This document shows positions 38,092 through 46,016 of a stretch of DNA of 64,000 nucleotides, piece after piece (position 1 is the stretch's first letter; every line of letters begins with the position of its first letter). The notes under the pieces were generated by a model. The model ran no database searches. It had not been told where the DNA came from and saw nothing but the letters and a program-made list of their open reading frames with translations. Source of the DNA: Campylobacter_A concisus_Y (lineage in GTDB: Bacteria > Campylobacterota > Campylobacteria > Campylobacterales > Campylobacteraceae); NCBI RefSeq assembly GCF_902460415.1, contig NZ_CABPTY010000002.1, positions 343,541-407,540 of the forward strand, read 5' to 3'. The translations under genes were made by a program, and so were the position numbers.

Positions 38092-39201
38092 ATGAAAAGA
38101 AGGATTAGTTTATTATTATTTTTAGTACTAGCATTAATTTTAAATGCTTGTGACGGCAGCTCTCAAAGTAATAAAAATGAAATCAGTGAAAACAAGGAAA
38201 AAGAAGCTAGTCAAGTGCGAGAAGTTAAAGAGGTAAAAGAAAGCGAATACTCGGTTACTGATGTTAGAGGAAAAACGATTAAATTTGAAAAAACACCGGA
38301 AAGAATTGCAACGGTGGACAAGCCTCTTCCGTCTATAATATATGCAATTGATGGAAAGACAGATAAAATTGTAGGATGCAACCCATCTTCTATTAAAGCT
38401 TTTGAAGAAAGTGTTTTAAAAAACATGTATCCACAACTAGCTAATGCGAATACTAAATGGTGTTCAAAAGACTCAGTTGTTAACGTGGAAGAGTTATTGA
38501 AGCTAAAACCGGATGTAGTGTTTATTTATTCGAATATTGAGAAAGAAATTGAAAAAATGGAAGCTGCAGGACTTAAGGTAGTAGCTTTAAAGAGGGCAGA
38601 ATTTGACAGTATAAAAGAAAATATAAAAATGATATCTGAAGTACTTCAAAAGAAAGAACGTGGCGACTTATTAGTTGAATATATGGACAAAGGAATTAAT
38701 GAAGTAACATCAAAGTTAGCTGAAATAAAAGATGAAGATAAACCAAAAGTTATAGAGTTTTATAGTGACATGAAAATAGCTGTAAAAACATACGACCATT
38801 GGATGAAACCAAGTGGAGCCCATAATCCGGCCCACGAGCTTAAGGGTAAATTGGCTGAAGTGGACATGGAGCAGATGATTGTATGGAACCCTGATATCAT
38901 TTATTTAGGAAATCATTCAGACTTAATGCCGGAAGACTTTATTGAAAATAAGCAGGAAGGTAGAGACTGGTCAACAATTAAAGCTGTAGCTAACAAACAA
39001 GTATACAAAATTCCTATAGGTGTTTATAGGTGGGATCCTCCTGGGGTTGAAACTCCGCTTACAGTTAAATGGGCTGCAAAAATACAGTATCCACAATTGT
39101 TTTCAGATATGGACATGGAAGTAGAGTTAAAGAATTTCTTTGAATATGTATATGATTACAAATTATCAGATGATGAAGTTGCTACAATATTGAGGAAGTA
39201 G
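38092..39201 (+). CDS. Periplasmic substrate-binding lipoprotein of the ABC transporter
   Basis: 369 residues. The signal peptide MKRRISLLLFLVLALILNAC ends in a lipobox Cys, followed by a Ser/Asn/Lys-rich linker. The two-lobed binding domain is of the BtuF/FepB type, with DVRGKTIKFEKTPERIATV, LLKLKPDVVFIY and IIYLGNHSDL. It is preceded by AAAGGAGG. It likely delivers an iron-siderophore, corrinoid or haem-like ligand to the FecCD permease. Confidence 0.92.
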   Translation: MKRRISLLLFLVLALILNACDGSSQSNKNEISENKEKEASQVREVKEVKESEYSVTDVRGKTIKFEKTPERIATVDKPLPSIIYAIDGKTDKIVGCNPSSIKAFEESVLKNMYPQLANANTKWCSKDSVVNVEELLKLKPDVVFIYSNIEKEIEKMEAAGLKVVALKRAEFDSIKENIKMISEVLQKKERGDLLVEYMDKGINEVTSKLAEIKDEDKPKVIEFYSDMKIAVKTYDHWMKPSGAHNPAHELKGKLAEVDMEQMIVWNPDIIYLGNHSDLMPEDFIENKQEGRDWSTIKAVANKQVYKIPIGVYRWDPPGVETPLTVKWAAKIQYPQLFSDMDMEVELKNFFEYVYDYKLSDDEVATILRK

Positions 39202-39344
39202 TTTTAACAAGAAAGGAAGAAACATGGATAAATAAAAGTATTAGAAATATGATTACAAATTATCAGATGATGAAGTTGCTACAATATTGAGGAAGTAGTT
39301 TTAACAAGAAAGGAAGAAACATGGATAAAATAAAAGTATTAGAA
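39150..39344 (+). repeat. 97/98-bp tandem duplication across the end of the lipoprotein gene
   Basis: Unit 1 (39150-39246) and unit 2 (39247-39344) are identical except that unit 1 lacks one A after ATGGATAAA. Both contain the lipoprotein C-terminal codons, stop, AAAGGAAG ribosome binding site and an ATG. In unit 1 the missing base gives a three-codon ORF (39224); in unit 2 the frame is open. Confidence 0.95.
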
Positions 39345-39833
39345 AAAGGACATGAATTAGAATATAGCTTTGATGATTTACTAAACTATCATGGTGTAGG
39401 TTATCCCGGGGGAGTAGCTCATGCATTTCAAGTCATGAGTAGAGCCTTTCCACTTTTAGATGATGGGAAATTATTAGAAAGAAGAGAGATATATCTTATT
39501 ACAGCATTTCCGGGACCGGGAGGGCTAGATGCTTTTGAAATGGTAACAAGATGCGTAACAGGTGGTAGAATTTCCGTTGATATTAATTTAAAAGAAGCTG
39601 AAGAAGTCTTAGAAAGTCCCCATGGAAGATATTATTTTAAATTCAAGTATAGAGATAAAACAGTCGTTATAACCATAAAGCCAGGTTTTGTACTAAAAGA
39701 ATTTATTGAATTATCAAGAAAAGAAGATAGAAGTGAAGAAGAAGAGACTACTTTGATTCAGATGAAAAAAGATATGGCAGCAAGACTATTGGCCGCTAAG
39801 CCCGAAGAAGTATATAACGCAAAAGTTCTATAA
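39321..39833 (+). CDS. FmdE-like protein linked to metal/tetrapyrrole uptake
   Basis: 170 residues resembling the FmdE (formylmethanofuran dehydrogenase subunit E) fold: YHGVGYPGGVAHAFQVMSRA (H-G-x-x-x-P-G type), TAFPGPGGLDAFE, and TRCVTGGRISVD. FmdE-type proteins are believed to bind metals or metal cofactors, and are found beside ABC transporters in anaerobes. It is preceded by AAAGGAAG and lies after the lipoprotein gene. Its function is not defined. Its start region is duplicated upstream in a frameshifted form. Confidence 0.75.
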   Translation: MDKIKVLEKGHELEYSFDDLLNYHGVGYPGGVAHAFQVMSRAFPLLDDGKLLERREIYLITAFPGPGGLDAFEMVTRCVTGGRISVDINLKEAEEVLESPHGRYYFKFKYRDKTVVITIKPGFVLKEFIELSRKEDRSEEEETTLIQMKKDMAARLLAAKPEEVYNAKVL

Positions 39834-39859
39834 AAGAAAAAGAGAAGGGTTTTGATATG

Positions 39860-39900
39860 TACCCTCTTTACTGGACAAACCAGTAAGGAGGGTATTTTTT
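39860..39900 (+). terminator. Rho-independent terminator of the ABC transporter cluster
   Basis: 15-bp stem TACCCTCTTTACTGG / CCAGTAAGGAGGGTA with one G-T pair and a 5-base loop ACAAA, followed by TTTTTT. Confidence 0.92.
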
Positions 39901-40272
39901 GAAAATAAAGATGCGTTTGAGTTATTAGTGTTTGGTTCTTATGGAACAAAATACAGTAATTTTTTAGGCTGTATAATAAATATGGGGTTTTAGGGACTAT
40001 CCCTAACGAGGTATTTTTGTCTGACTCGTCAGACAAAAAGTATCCTCGCCCAAATGAAATACAAGATGGCTTTTGGATAGCAGATGCAAGCTGGTTTAGG
40101 TTATGTTTTTCGTTGTTTATCGATCCGTTTAAGATAAATCAAATAACATATAGTAAAATATTAAAAAGCCATAAAATTAAGCATAATTTTAGAATCTTAA
40201 ATAACCTTAAATTATAAATCAACCTTTACTATTTATGTTAACAATCCCATCATTTTAAATAGTTTACTACGC
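39901..40272. other. Stretch between the ABC cluster and Int3
   Basis: No convincing gene. It contains a perfect 12-bp inverted repeat TTTTTGTCTGAC-TC-GTCAGACAAAAA at 40014-40039. It also has a 66-codon ORF (40017-40217, DKKYPRPNEIQDGFWIADAS) that may be a gene fragment of unknown origin. Confidence 0.4.
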
Positions 40273-42414
40273 TCACCCTTCCCCTCCTTGATAAAAATTT
40301 ACCTCCTCGACTAGATCCTTTAGAATTTTAGGAGTTACTGGTTCGCCATAAGTATTCATAGTGATCTTGTATTGTTGCTCATGCCCTACAAGGGCAGCTA
40401 TATGCTCAACCCTCTGGCCGCTTTGGATGAGCTTGTTTATGAAAGTGTGTCTAAATGAGTGAAATGTCCTTGTTTTATCACCATCTTTTATAACTTTAGT
40501 ATTGATCTTCTTTCTAAAATACTCAGAAAAGTCTTTATTGTCACAGCTAAATAGCCTAACTGCTTTGCCGCATTTCCTAGCTAGATTCTTTTTACTCTCT
40601 ATAAATTCAAATAGCCCAATGCTACTTAACTTAGAATGGATAGGAACTATCCTTACAGAGTTTCTAGTCTTTAAAGTCTTACTCTTACCTGTTTTTACAT
40701 CTATTTTTGTATTTAAACTAAAGCATACTATGTTATATTTTTCAACTATGTCATCTGTGTTTAACTGGATTATCTCATTTAGTCTCATGCCAGAATAAGC
40801 TGCTATATGAGTAACAAAAAATAGCTCATCTTTGCTAATCCTTTGGCTTTTGGTATCTCCACTTGATCTAATCTTACTCACAATATCCAAAAGTGCGTTT
40901 ACGTCACTATCTTCATAAGGGTTTTTATTTGTAACATCATCTTGGTTTATATTTATTTGCAGATCTATAGCTGGGTTCTTATCTATATAGTCGCTATCGT
41001 AGCAGTATTTAAAAAACTCACTAACTCTAACAATATACTTCTTAATGGTTGATTTAGAAATTTTTGGTCTATCCTTTGCTAAAGCTATGATCTCATCTAA
41101 GCTTTTATCTTTATAGAGACTATTTTGAGAGAGCTTGGTTGGTAGTTGTAGTAAGATATTTCTGAAATTTAGCAAGTCATCTCTTTTTATCTTTTTAATA
41201 TCTAGCCCATCACCAAATTTCATAAACATCAGCTTTCCTACATGTCTAACAAGACCAAATGTGCTATCACTCCAGTTGTTTGAAATACTCGTGTTTGATA
41301 CATAGTTTTCAAATGCACTCTTTAGTGTGACCATGTCAGCTTTGCTCTCGCTTTTGGTAGTTGATGTTAGATTGGATTTAAAGCTTTTGGCTCTATTTGA
41401 GAAGAGCTTTTGAAAGAAATTTATAGCTTCATTGAAAGTCATGCCACTAGCATCACTTGCATCATCTATCGCAAGGTCTTTAGTCTCAATATCACTTAAA
41501 ACTATGCCCTTATCTTCATATTTATCTGCCTTGTATATCTTTACCTGACCACCAAAGGTAGGATCATCTAAATTTCCATACCCAAATTTTAGATCATCAC
41601 TTAGCTCGTTGTCTCCATCTGGTGATAACTCACAACCAAATATTCTTAGAATATCGTTTTGTGTGAGTGCGCCTTTTTGCTTGGCTAGCTCATTTATAGC
41701 ATCTCTTAGCTCGCAAATAGAGTGCTTTAAGGACTTTTTAGTAAAAGGTAGCACCAAATTCTGCTTTTTTAAAGTCTCTATGTTATCTTGATAGCTATCT
41801 ATGTTAGCCTCTTTAACGCATTTAGCTATCTCGTCTTTAGTATTATCATCTAAATTTGCACTCTTGTGCTTTTTACCAAGTGGTACAAATATCTGTTGCT
41901 TATCATTTAGTAGCTTTTGGTTTTTGCACATCTTATATGATATGTGATTTATGTTATCTATCGTTGCTTCAAGCACTCTTTTGCCAAGAAGCTTTTTGGT
42001 GTGAGAGTCGGTACAAGATAGCTTTTTGCAGATATCATCAACCTCTTTTGATATGGCGCTGGGCAAGCTATCTTCTTTTAAACTCTGTTTTAAAAACAAA
42101 TTTAGTGATAGTAGTCCATCTAAATTTATATATCTGCCAAGCATATCATGCTCTTTGATACTTTTGGCCTCCTTGGCTTTTAAAAGCATAAGCACCAAGT
42201 GCTCTATAAGTTCGCTGCTCAAATTCATCTTCCATGCCTTTTTGATCGCGTTAAAAATTATAGAGTAGATCTTAGCACGATTTTTTGCTGTATCAAAGCG
42301 TTTTGTGAGGAAGGAGGTTATATATTCGGTTTTATTACCAAAATAAGGCCTCAGATATAGTGGGATAGCTACTCTAAAGTAGTATATGCCATTTCGTTTG
42401 ACTAGATATTGCAT
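40273..42414 (-). CDS. Tyrosine recombinase/integrase of island C (Int3)
   Basis: 713 residues, the most diverged of the three integrases. N terminus MQYLVKRNGIYYFRVAIPLY; catalytic region SGMRLNEI (Arg), FHSFRHTF (box II with His, unlike Int1/Int2), LVGHEQQY and TMNTYGEPV (nucleophile Tyr). The gene ends about 110 bp from att3 with its start facing it, the same layout as the other islands. The middle region (about 190-340) is longer than in Int1 and Int2. It should govern island C between att2 and att3. Confidence 0.95.
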   Translation of the reverse strand: MQYLVKRNGIYYFRVAIPLYLRPYFGNKTEYITSFLTKRFDTAKNRAKIYSIIFNAIKKAWKMNLSSELIEHLVLMLLKAKEAKSIKEHDMLGRYINLDGLLSLNLFLKQSLKEDSLPSAISKEVDDICKKLSCTDSHTKKLLGKRVLEATIDNINHISYKMCKNQKLLNDKQQIFVPLGKKHKSANLDDNTKDEIAKCVKEANIDSYQDNIETLKKQNLVLPFTKKSLKHSICELRDAINELAKQKGALTQNDILRIFGCELSPDGDNELSDDLKFGYGNLDDPTFGGQVKIYKADKYEDKGIVLSDIETKDLAIDDASDASGMTFNEAINFFQKLFSNRAKSFKSNLTSTTKSESKADMVTLKSAFENYVSNTSISNNWSDSTFGLVRHVGKLMFMKFGDGLDIKKIKRDDLLNFRNILLQLPTKLSQNSLYKDKSLDEIIALAKDRPKISKSTIKKYIVRVSEFFKYCYDSDYIDKNPAIDLQININQDDVTNKNPYEDSDVNALLDIVSKIRSSGDTKSQRISKDELFFVTHIAAYSGMRLNEIIQLNTDDIVEKYNIVCFSLNTKIDVKTGKSKTLKTRNSVRIVPIHSKLSSIGLFEFIESKKNLARKCGKAVRLFSCDNKDFSEYFRKKINTKVIKDGDKTRTFHSFRHTFINKLIQSGQRVEHIAALVGHEQQYKITMNTYGEPVTPKILKDLVEEVNFYQGGEG

Positions 42415-42439
42415 CTTTGTTACCTATGCAATATAACTT

Positions 42440-42457
42440 TGTAGCAAAATGTAGCAG
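42440..42457 (+). promoter_or_regulatory. Candidate integrase arm sites, right end of island C
   Basis: TGTAGCAAAAT immediately followed by TGTAGCAG, the motif also present twice at 21892-21922. Placement between Int3 and att3 fits arm-type sites. Inference only. Confidence 0.4.
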
Positions 42458-42522
42458 ATATCTAGTGTGAAACTAGCTGTGTGCCGTCTTTTTGGTGCTT
42501 ACATAAGGTTTATTTTTAAACC

Positions 42523-42567
42523 CTCATAAGCCGGAGGTCGGGAGTTCAAGTCTCCCCCGTGACACCA
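42523..42567 (+). repeat. att3: 3' half of a tRNA(CAT) gene, right end of island C
   Basis: Third identical 45-bp copy (anticodon loop to CCA). It shares a further ~150 bp of right flank with att1, but not with att2. Confidence 0.9.
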
Positions 42568-42719
42568 AAACACACTATTTTAGGCACTAGCAGTGATGCT
42601 TTTGTTCTTTCCCTTTCTTTAAAATTTCCTTTAAGAGTGGAACACTTAGTTACTAAAGTGGGACAGTCTCTTAAAAATTCCAATGATTATAAAACCATCA
42701 CCCTTTTAATACCATAAAA
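42523..42719 (+). repeat. Island-B-type left-end repeat, copy 2
   Basis: Identical to 10676-10872. It indicates that the DNA right of att3 was once the left end of another element like island B, now decayed. Confidence 0.85.
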
Positions 42720-42820
42720 ATAAATTTGTTTTAAATTCTTGCTTCTAGCTTTTATTTTAGGTCACCTTTAAAATACCCCAAGGAATATCCAGCTACTGCC
42801 AATAGTTAAGCTTCAGTAAG

Positions 42821-42935
42821 CTTAACAGTAAAGATGAAGAGCTTCATAGTAGAGCCTTTGTAAAGAATTTTCTTAAAGGCTTTTAAGAAAGCTTTGAGAA
42901 AGACTATACCGCACAGCCTTACTTACAAAAAATGA
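42821..42935 (+). pseudogene. Decayed fragment of a Mob/Pre-like relaxase gene
   Basis: Reads LNSKDEELHSRAFVKNFLKG then F-stop-ESFEKDYT, matching residues about 70-105 of the relaxase at 11144 (NSKDDELHNIAFVKNLLKGF). One CAA has become TAA. It follows the island-B-type left end just as the intact relaxase does, and stops at the toxin tail. Confidence 0.8.
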
Positions 42936-43227
42936 AAGAGGATATAATAACGAAGAAATAAAAGGTTTTACAAGCTTGCAAACTGGATCTAGCTATATAA
43001 ATTTCAAAAACATAACCAATATGAAAGATCTTGTAAAAACCATAACCCATGAAAACCAAAGATCTATGGATATATAAGATCATATAGATATAAATCAAAA
43101 CAGAGATGATGATACTAAATACGCATCAAATTTCTCAGACTTTGCAACTAGATATTTCTCTCATGCTCTATGGCTAAACGATAAAGGTTTTTCTAAAACG
43201 CCTTTAACAACAGCTGTAACATCAAGC
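42931..43227 (+). pseudogene. Upstream remnant of a CDI/haemagglutinin-like toxin tail
   Basis: In the frame of the next CDS, codons read GFTSLQTGSSYINFKNITNM then LVKTITHENQRSMDI, a TAA (43075-43077), then YASNFSDFATRYFSHALW. The TITHENQRSMD segment resembles the pre-toxin region of filamentous haemagglutinin/CdiA-type proteins. The rest of the giant N-terminal exoprotein is missing; the frame begins inside the relaxase remnant. Confidence 0.6.
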
Positions 43228-44502
43228 ATGATAAATAACAATAGAGAATTTGCAAAACTGGATAAGAATTTAGGGACTAATAGGATGCTAACAAGCAATG
43301 AACATGATCTTGCGATGGAATTAGCATATAGATATAGTAAAGAAAATAACGTACCTTATGCCCAGGCAATAAACATTTTTATTCTTGCAGCTAAAACGAA
43401 TGTCGATAAATCTCAAAAAGAAGCTTTTGAACATGTTGTATCTACATTAGAAAGCGCCGATGAAGTCGAGGTGCCTAGGTATAGCATGGTATTTGATAGG
43501 GATAAAATAGATGAGGCGTATGATATATTGGCAACTACTGCCAAAGAGAGAAATCTGTACTTTACAGACGTTTATAAAGAGAGTATGACGAGTTATCCTT
43601 TATACACCGCAACCAAAGAGCAGTATGAGGATAAAGATTGGAACCCGGAGCATACCATAGGACTAGGAGATACAAGCGATATACTTATACCGTTTACTAA
43701 ACCGGCCGTCGGTGCTGCAAAACAGCTATCATCAGCTCTGTACTCTAGTTCAAAAAATGCAATAAAAGCTCCATTTGTAGAGATGCAAGCAAGGATAAAC
43801 GAAAAACTATTAGCCAATACCCCAAAAGGAGGAAAATTAGGTAGCGACGGTATATTAAGACATAACGGTAAAGAGTATGTAGCTCGTAGTATTGATATAA
43901 CAGGGAATAAAGTGATATATCAGCAATTAGGTAAAAACAATAAACCAGTAGAGGTTTATAAAATTACTAACGATAAAGGTTATTTTATAACAGTCAGTAA
44001 GCCAAAGATATCTGCTCCGGAAAGTAGCTCTAGTACTTTACTAAAAGATATGACAAAAGATATTAAATTTTATGATAGCTCTAAAACAGTGGGTATAGTA
44101 ACAGGTGGCATTATAAGTGCGGGCATAGATACATATTCACAGTATAGTAAAAACAACAATAGTTTTAATAACTACGACCCATTATCGGCTGTTATAAATA
44201 CTGCCGTAGGATTATATACGGGCGGAGCTAGTCATATGCTAAGCGCCATAACAAGAGGTGCTGCTGGAAATGCAGCTAGTGAAATATATTCTCAAGCAAC
44301 TGATCTTTCAAAAGATATAGATGGAGAAAGAGTGATTATTAAGGGTATAATTGGAGCAGGAGTGGGAAGCGCAACAGATATAGCCGGAAAGATAGGCGAG
44401 AAGATACCAAGAGGCAAAGATGGTAACTATAAGACTATATTTGAAGTAGGTACTGGACTAGTAGGCGGCGTAATACAGTCAGATATGGATAATAAACAAT
44501 GA
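43228..44502 (+). CDS. Orphan polymorphic-toxin C-terminal region, copy 1
   Basis: 424-residue open stretch, in frame with the upstream pre-toxin remnant, so probably part of a former CdiA-like exoprotein. It includes SSMINNNREFAKLDKNLG, HDLAMELAYRYSKENNVPYA and NTAVGLYTGGASHMLSAITR. The Gly/Ala-rich hydrophobic C-terminal ~100 residues (GGIISAGIDTYS, GIIGAGVGSATDIAGKIG) suggest a membrane-acting toxin; that is inference. The stop overlaps the next small gene (ATGA). Its tail is related to the next ORF but one. Translation from ATG 43228 is uncertain, as no good ribosome binding site is obvious. Confidence 0.6.
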   Translation: MINNNREFAKLDKNLGTNRMLTSNEHDLAMELAYRYSKENNVPYAQAINIFILAAKTNVDKSQKEAFEHVVSTLESADEVEVPRYSMVFDRDKIDEAYDILATTAKERNLYFTDVYKESMTSYPLYTATKEQYEDKDWNPEHTIGLGDTSDILIPFTKPAVGAAKQLSSALYSSSKNAIKAPFVEMQARINEKLLANTPKGGKLGSDGILRHNGKEYVARSIDITGNKVIYQQLGKNNKPVEVYKITNDKGYFITVSKPKISAPESSSSTLLKDMTKDIKFYDSSKTVGIVTGGIISAGIDTYSQYSKNNNSFNNYDPLSAVINTAVGLYTGGASHMLSAITRGAAGNAASEIYSQATDLSKDIDGERVIIKGIIGAGVGSATDIAGKIGEKIPRGKDGNYKTIFEVGTGLVGGVIQSDMDNKQ

Positions 44503-44672
44503 AGAAATTTGCGATAGTATTCAGCGGCGTTATAGCAAAAAACGGTATCAAAAAAATTGATCTCACTAGCGATAACATTAAACACATGGAGATAAAGTAC
44601 GCTAGCGTAGCTTTATTCTATGTAGTTATCGAGTCTATCTTATGGGTATTATTAATATACTTAAGAAAATAA
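44499..44672 (+). CDS. 57-residue membrane protein, candidate toxin immunity protein
   Basis: Starts by ATGA overlap with the toxin tail and reads MKKFAIVFSGVIAKNGIKKI, ending in a single hydrophobic segment VALFYVVIESILWVLLIYL followed by RK and stop. Overlap with a toxin end plus a small membrane protein is the usual layout of toxin/immunity pairs acting on the inner membrane. It overlaps the next toxin tail by about 31 bp. Function inferred. Confidence 0.6.
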   Translation: MKKFAIVFSGVIAKNGIKKIDLTSDNIKHMEIKYASVALFYVVIESILWVLLIYLRK

Positions 44673-45016
44673 ATTTACAAGGCAAATTTGGTACAGGTAT
44701 GGTAATAGGTGTTGGTAATTTACTATCAGCAATAGGTAGTGACGCTTTTGTTAACTCATCTACCGAGCTATATTCTCAACTTAAAGACAGATCAAAAGAT
44801 CTAGATGTAAAGAGAGTAGCCGCAAAATGTTTTGCCGGTGGAACTTTTGGTGCATTCGGCAATATAGCAGGAAATTTTGGTAAAAATATAAAAGTTGGCG
44901 ATAGAGATTTACAGACCGCAGCTGAAGTAGGAACAAATTTTCTTACTACAACTGGACAAGCTATTGCAGATAGTGTAGAAAGCAAAAAAGAAAAAAACAA
45001 AAAAGCAGATAAGTAA
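44642..45016 (+). CDS. Orphan polymorphic-toxin C-terminal tail, copy 2
   Basis: 124 residues resembling the last ~110 of the preceding toxin: TELYSQLKDRSKDLDVKRVA against SEIYSQATDLSKDIDGERVI, then Gly-rich hydrophobic stretches and a Lys-rich end (ADSVESKKEKNKKADK). It has no secretion domain of its own, so it looks like a displaced toxin cassette. Its stop overlaps the next membrane protein gene (TAATG). Confidence 0.6.
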   Translation: MGIINILKKINLQGKFGTGMVIGVGNLLSAIGSDAFVNSSTELYSQLKDRSKDLDVKRVAAKCFAGGTFGAFGNIAGNFGKNIKVGDRDLQTAAEVGTNFLTTTGQAIADSVESKKEKNKKADK

Positions 45017-45300
45017 TGAAGAAGAATTGGATTGTATTTTTTGGGTCAATAGTATTTTTTATAGTAGGCGCTATTTGTATAATAATCCTAAAACTTCTTT
45101 TCGGAGAACACTATGTTGATGCTATGGCTGTATTGCTAATATTTGCAAACGTATGTTTTATGATAAAAAACGGTATAAAAAAGAGCGATTTTAAAAAAGA
45201 ATATATACAAAAAATGGAAATAAAAAGAGGTGGTGTCGCTTTAATCCACTCTTTTTTAGTTTTTGTATTTTGGCTTCTTTATAATGCCACAAGGGGATAA
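45016..45300 (+). CDS. 94-residue membrane protein, candidate immunity protein
   Basis: Three hydrophobic segments (about 6-28, 34-51, 76-90) with charged loops between; starts MKKNWIVFFGSIVFFIVGAI. It directly overlaps the end of toxin tail copy 2. By position and topology it is the partner immunity protein of that tail. No sequence similarity to the 57-residue protein is evident. Confidence 0.6.
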   Translation: MKKNWIVFFGSIVFFIVGAICIIILKLLFGEHYVDAMAVLLIFANVCFMIKNGIKKSDFKKEYIQKMEIKRGGVALIHSFLVFVFWLLYNATRG

Positions 45301-45435
45301 ACATAAAGTCGGCGATGGGGATTTATGGACTGAGGCTGAAGCCGAGGAAGTATATTTACTGGAGTAGCACAGGCGGCAGCCGATAGTATGAATAGTAAAG
45401 ATAATAAAAATAACAAAGACGATAAAAAAGAATGA
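45301..45435 (+). pseudogene. Decayed polymorphic-toxin tail, copy 3
   Basis: Codons HKVGDGDLWTEAEAEEVY in one frame and GVAQAAADSMNSKDNKNNKD in another correspond to KVGDRDLQTAAEVGTNF and GQAIADSVESKKEKNKKAD of copy 2. At least one frameshift separates them. It ends at TGA 45433-45435. Confidence 0.75.
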
Positions 45436-45501
45436 GAACTGATATAAAAGTTTTGTTTAAGAACATTAATTTTAAAATGAGCATCATCTAAATTTTTTAG
45501 A

Positions 45502-45507
45502 TATAAT
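45502..45507 (+). promoter_or_regulatory. Putative -10 box of the T6SS operon
   Basis: TATAAT preceded by a T run (TTTTTTAG), about 40 bp before tssJ, whose ATG follows AAAGGAAC. Confidence 0.55.
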
Positions 45508-45547
45508 TACGCAAAAATAATATTATTAAAATCAGGTAAAGGAACTC

Positions 45548-46015
45548 ATGAAAAAAATATTTAAATTTCTATCTTTTTTAGTATTTATGCTATTTCTTAC
45601 AGGATGTGCAAAAGATCTTATTATAAGCAATATGCCAAATTCAAATTTAAACTATCATGGCGATAATGTTCCTATAACTATCATAGCTTATAAATTAAGA
45701 GATGTGGCTAAATTTAAAGAAGCTAGCATTATCGATCTAGCCGAGAGAAATGGTGAAATACTAGGCTATGACAAGATTGACTCTATAAAAACACAAATTC
45801 AGCCAAATACAAATAGATATGCTTTTACAAATGTATATCCTGACGAGGTTCCGTATGTCGGTATTTTGGTACTTTATGCTGATCAGAGCAAGACAAATAT
45901 CAAGGCTTACAAGGCTACAAAAGAGATAAAAGAAAAAAATATAGTTTTTGAAATAACAAAAAATGGCGTAAATGTTTTAGACGCTAGTAGCTCTAAAATA
46001 CAAGCAAGCAAATAA
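45548..46015 (+). CDS. tssJ: T6SS outer-membrane lipoprotein TssJ
   Basis: 155 residues. Signal peptide of ~19 residues ending in the lipobox FLTGC, then a small beta-domain (PITIIAYKLRDVAKF, NRYAFTNVYPDEVPYVGILV) typical of TssJ/SciN lipoproteins, which anchor TssM and the membrane complex to the outer membrane. First gene of the T6SS operon, behind its own promoter; tssK starts immediately after the stop. Confidence 0.9.
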   Translation: MKKIFKFLSFLVFMLFLTGCAKDLIISNMPNSNLNYHGDNVPITIIAYKLRDVAKFKEASIIDLAERNGEILGYDKIDSIKTQIQPNTNRYAFTNVYPDEVPYVGILVLYADQSKTNIKAYKATKEIKEKNIVFEITKNGVNVLDASSSKIQASK

Positions 46016-46016
46016 A

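Noticed and set aside
40014..40039. Perfect 12-bp inverted repeat with T and A tracts
   Set aside because: The 2-base centre cannot form a normal hairpin loop without opening pairs, and no neighbouring gene clearly needs a terminator there; noted only as sequence structure.
40017..40217. 66-codon ORF between the ABC cluster and Int3
   Set aside because: It starts inside an inverted repeat, has no ribosome binding site and fades into low-complexity Lys/Leu codons; at best a gene fragment.
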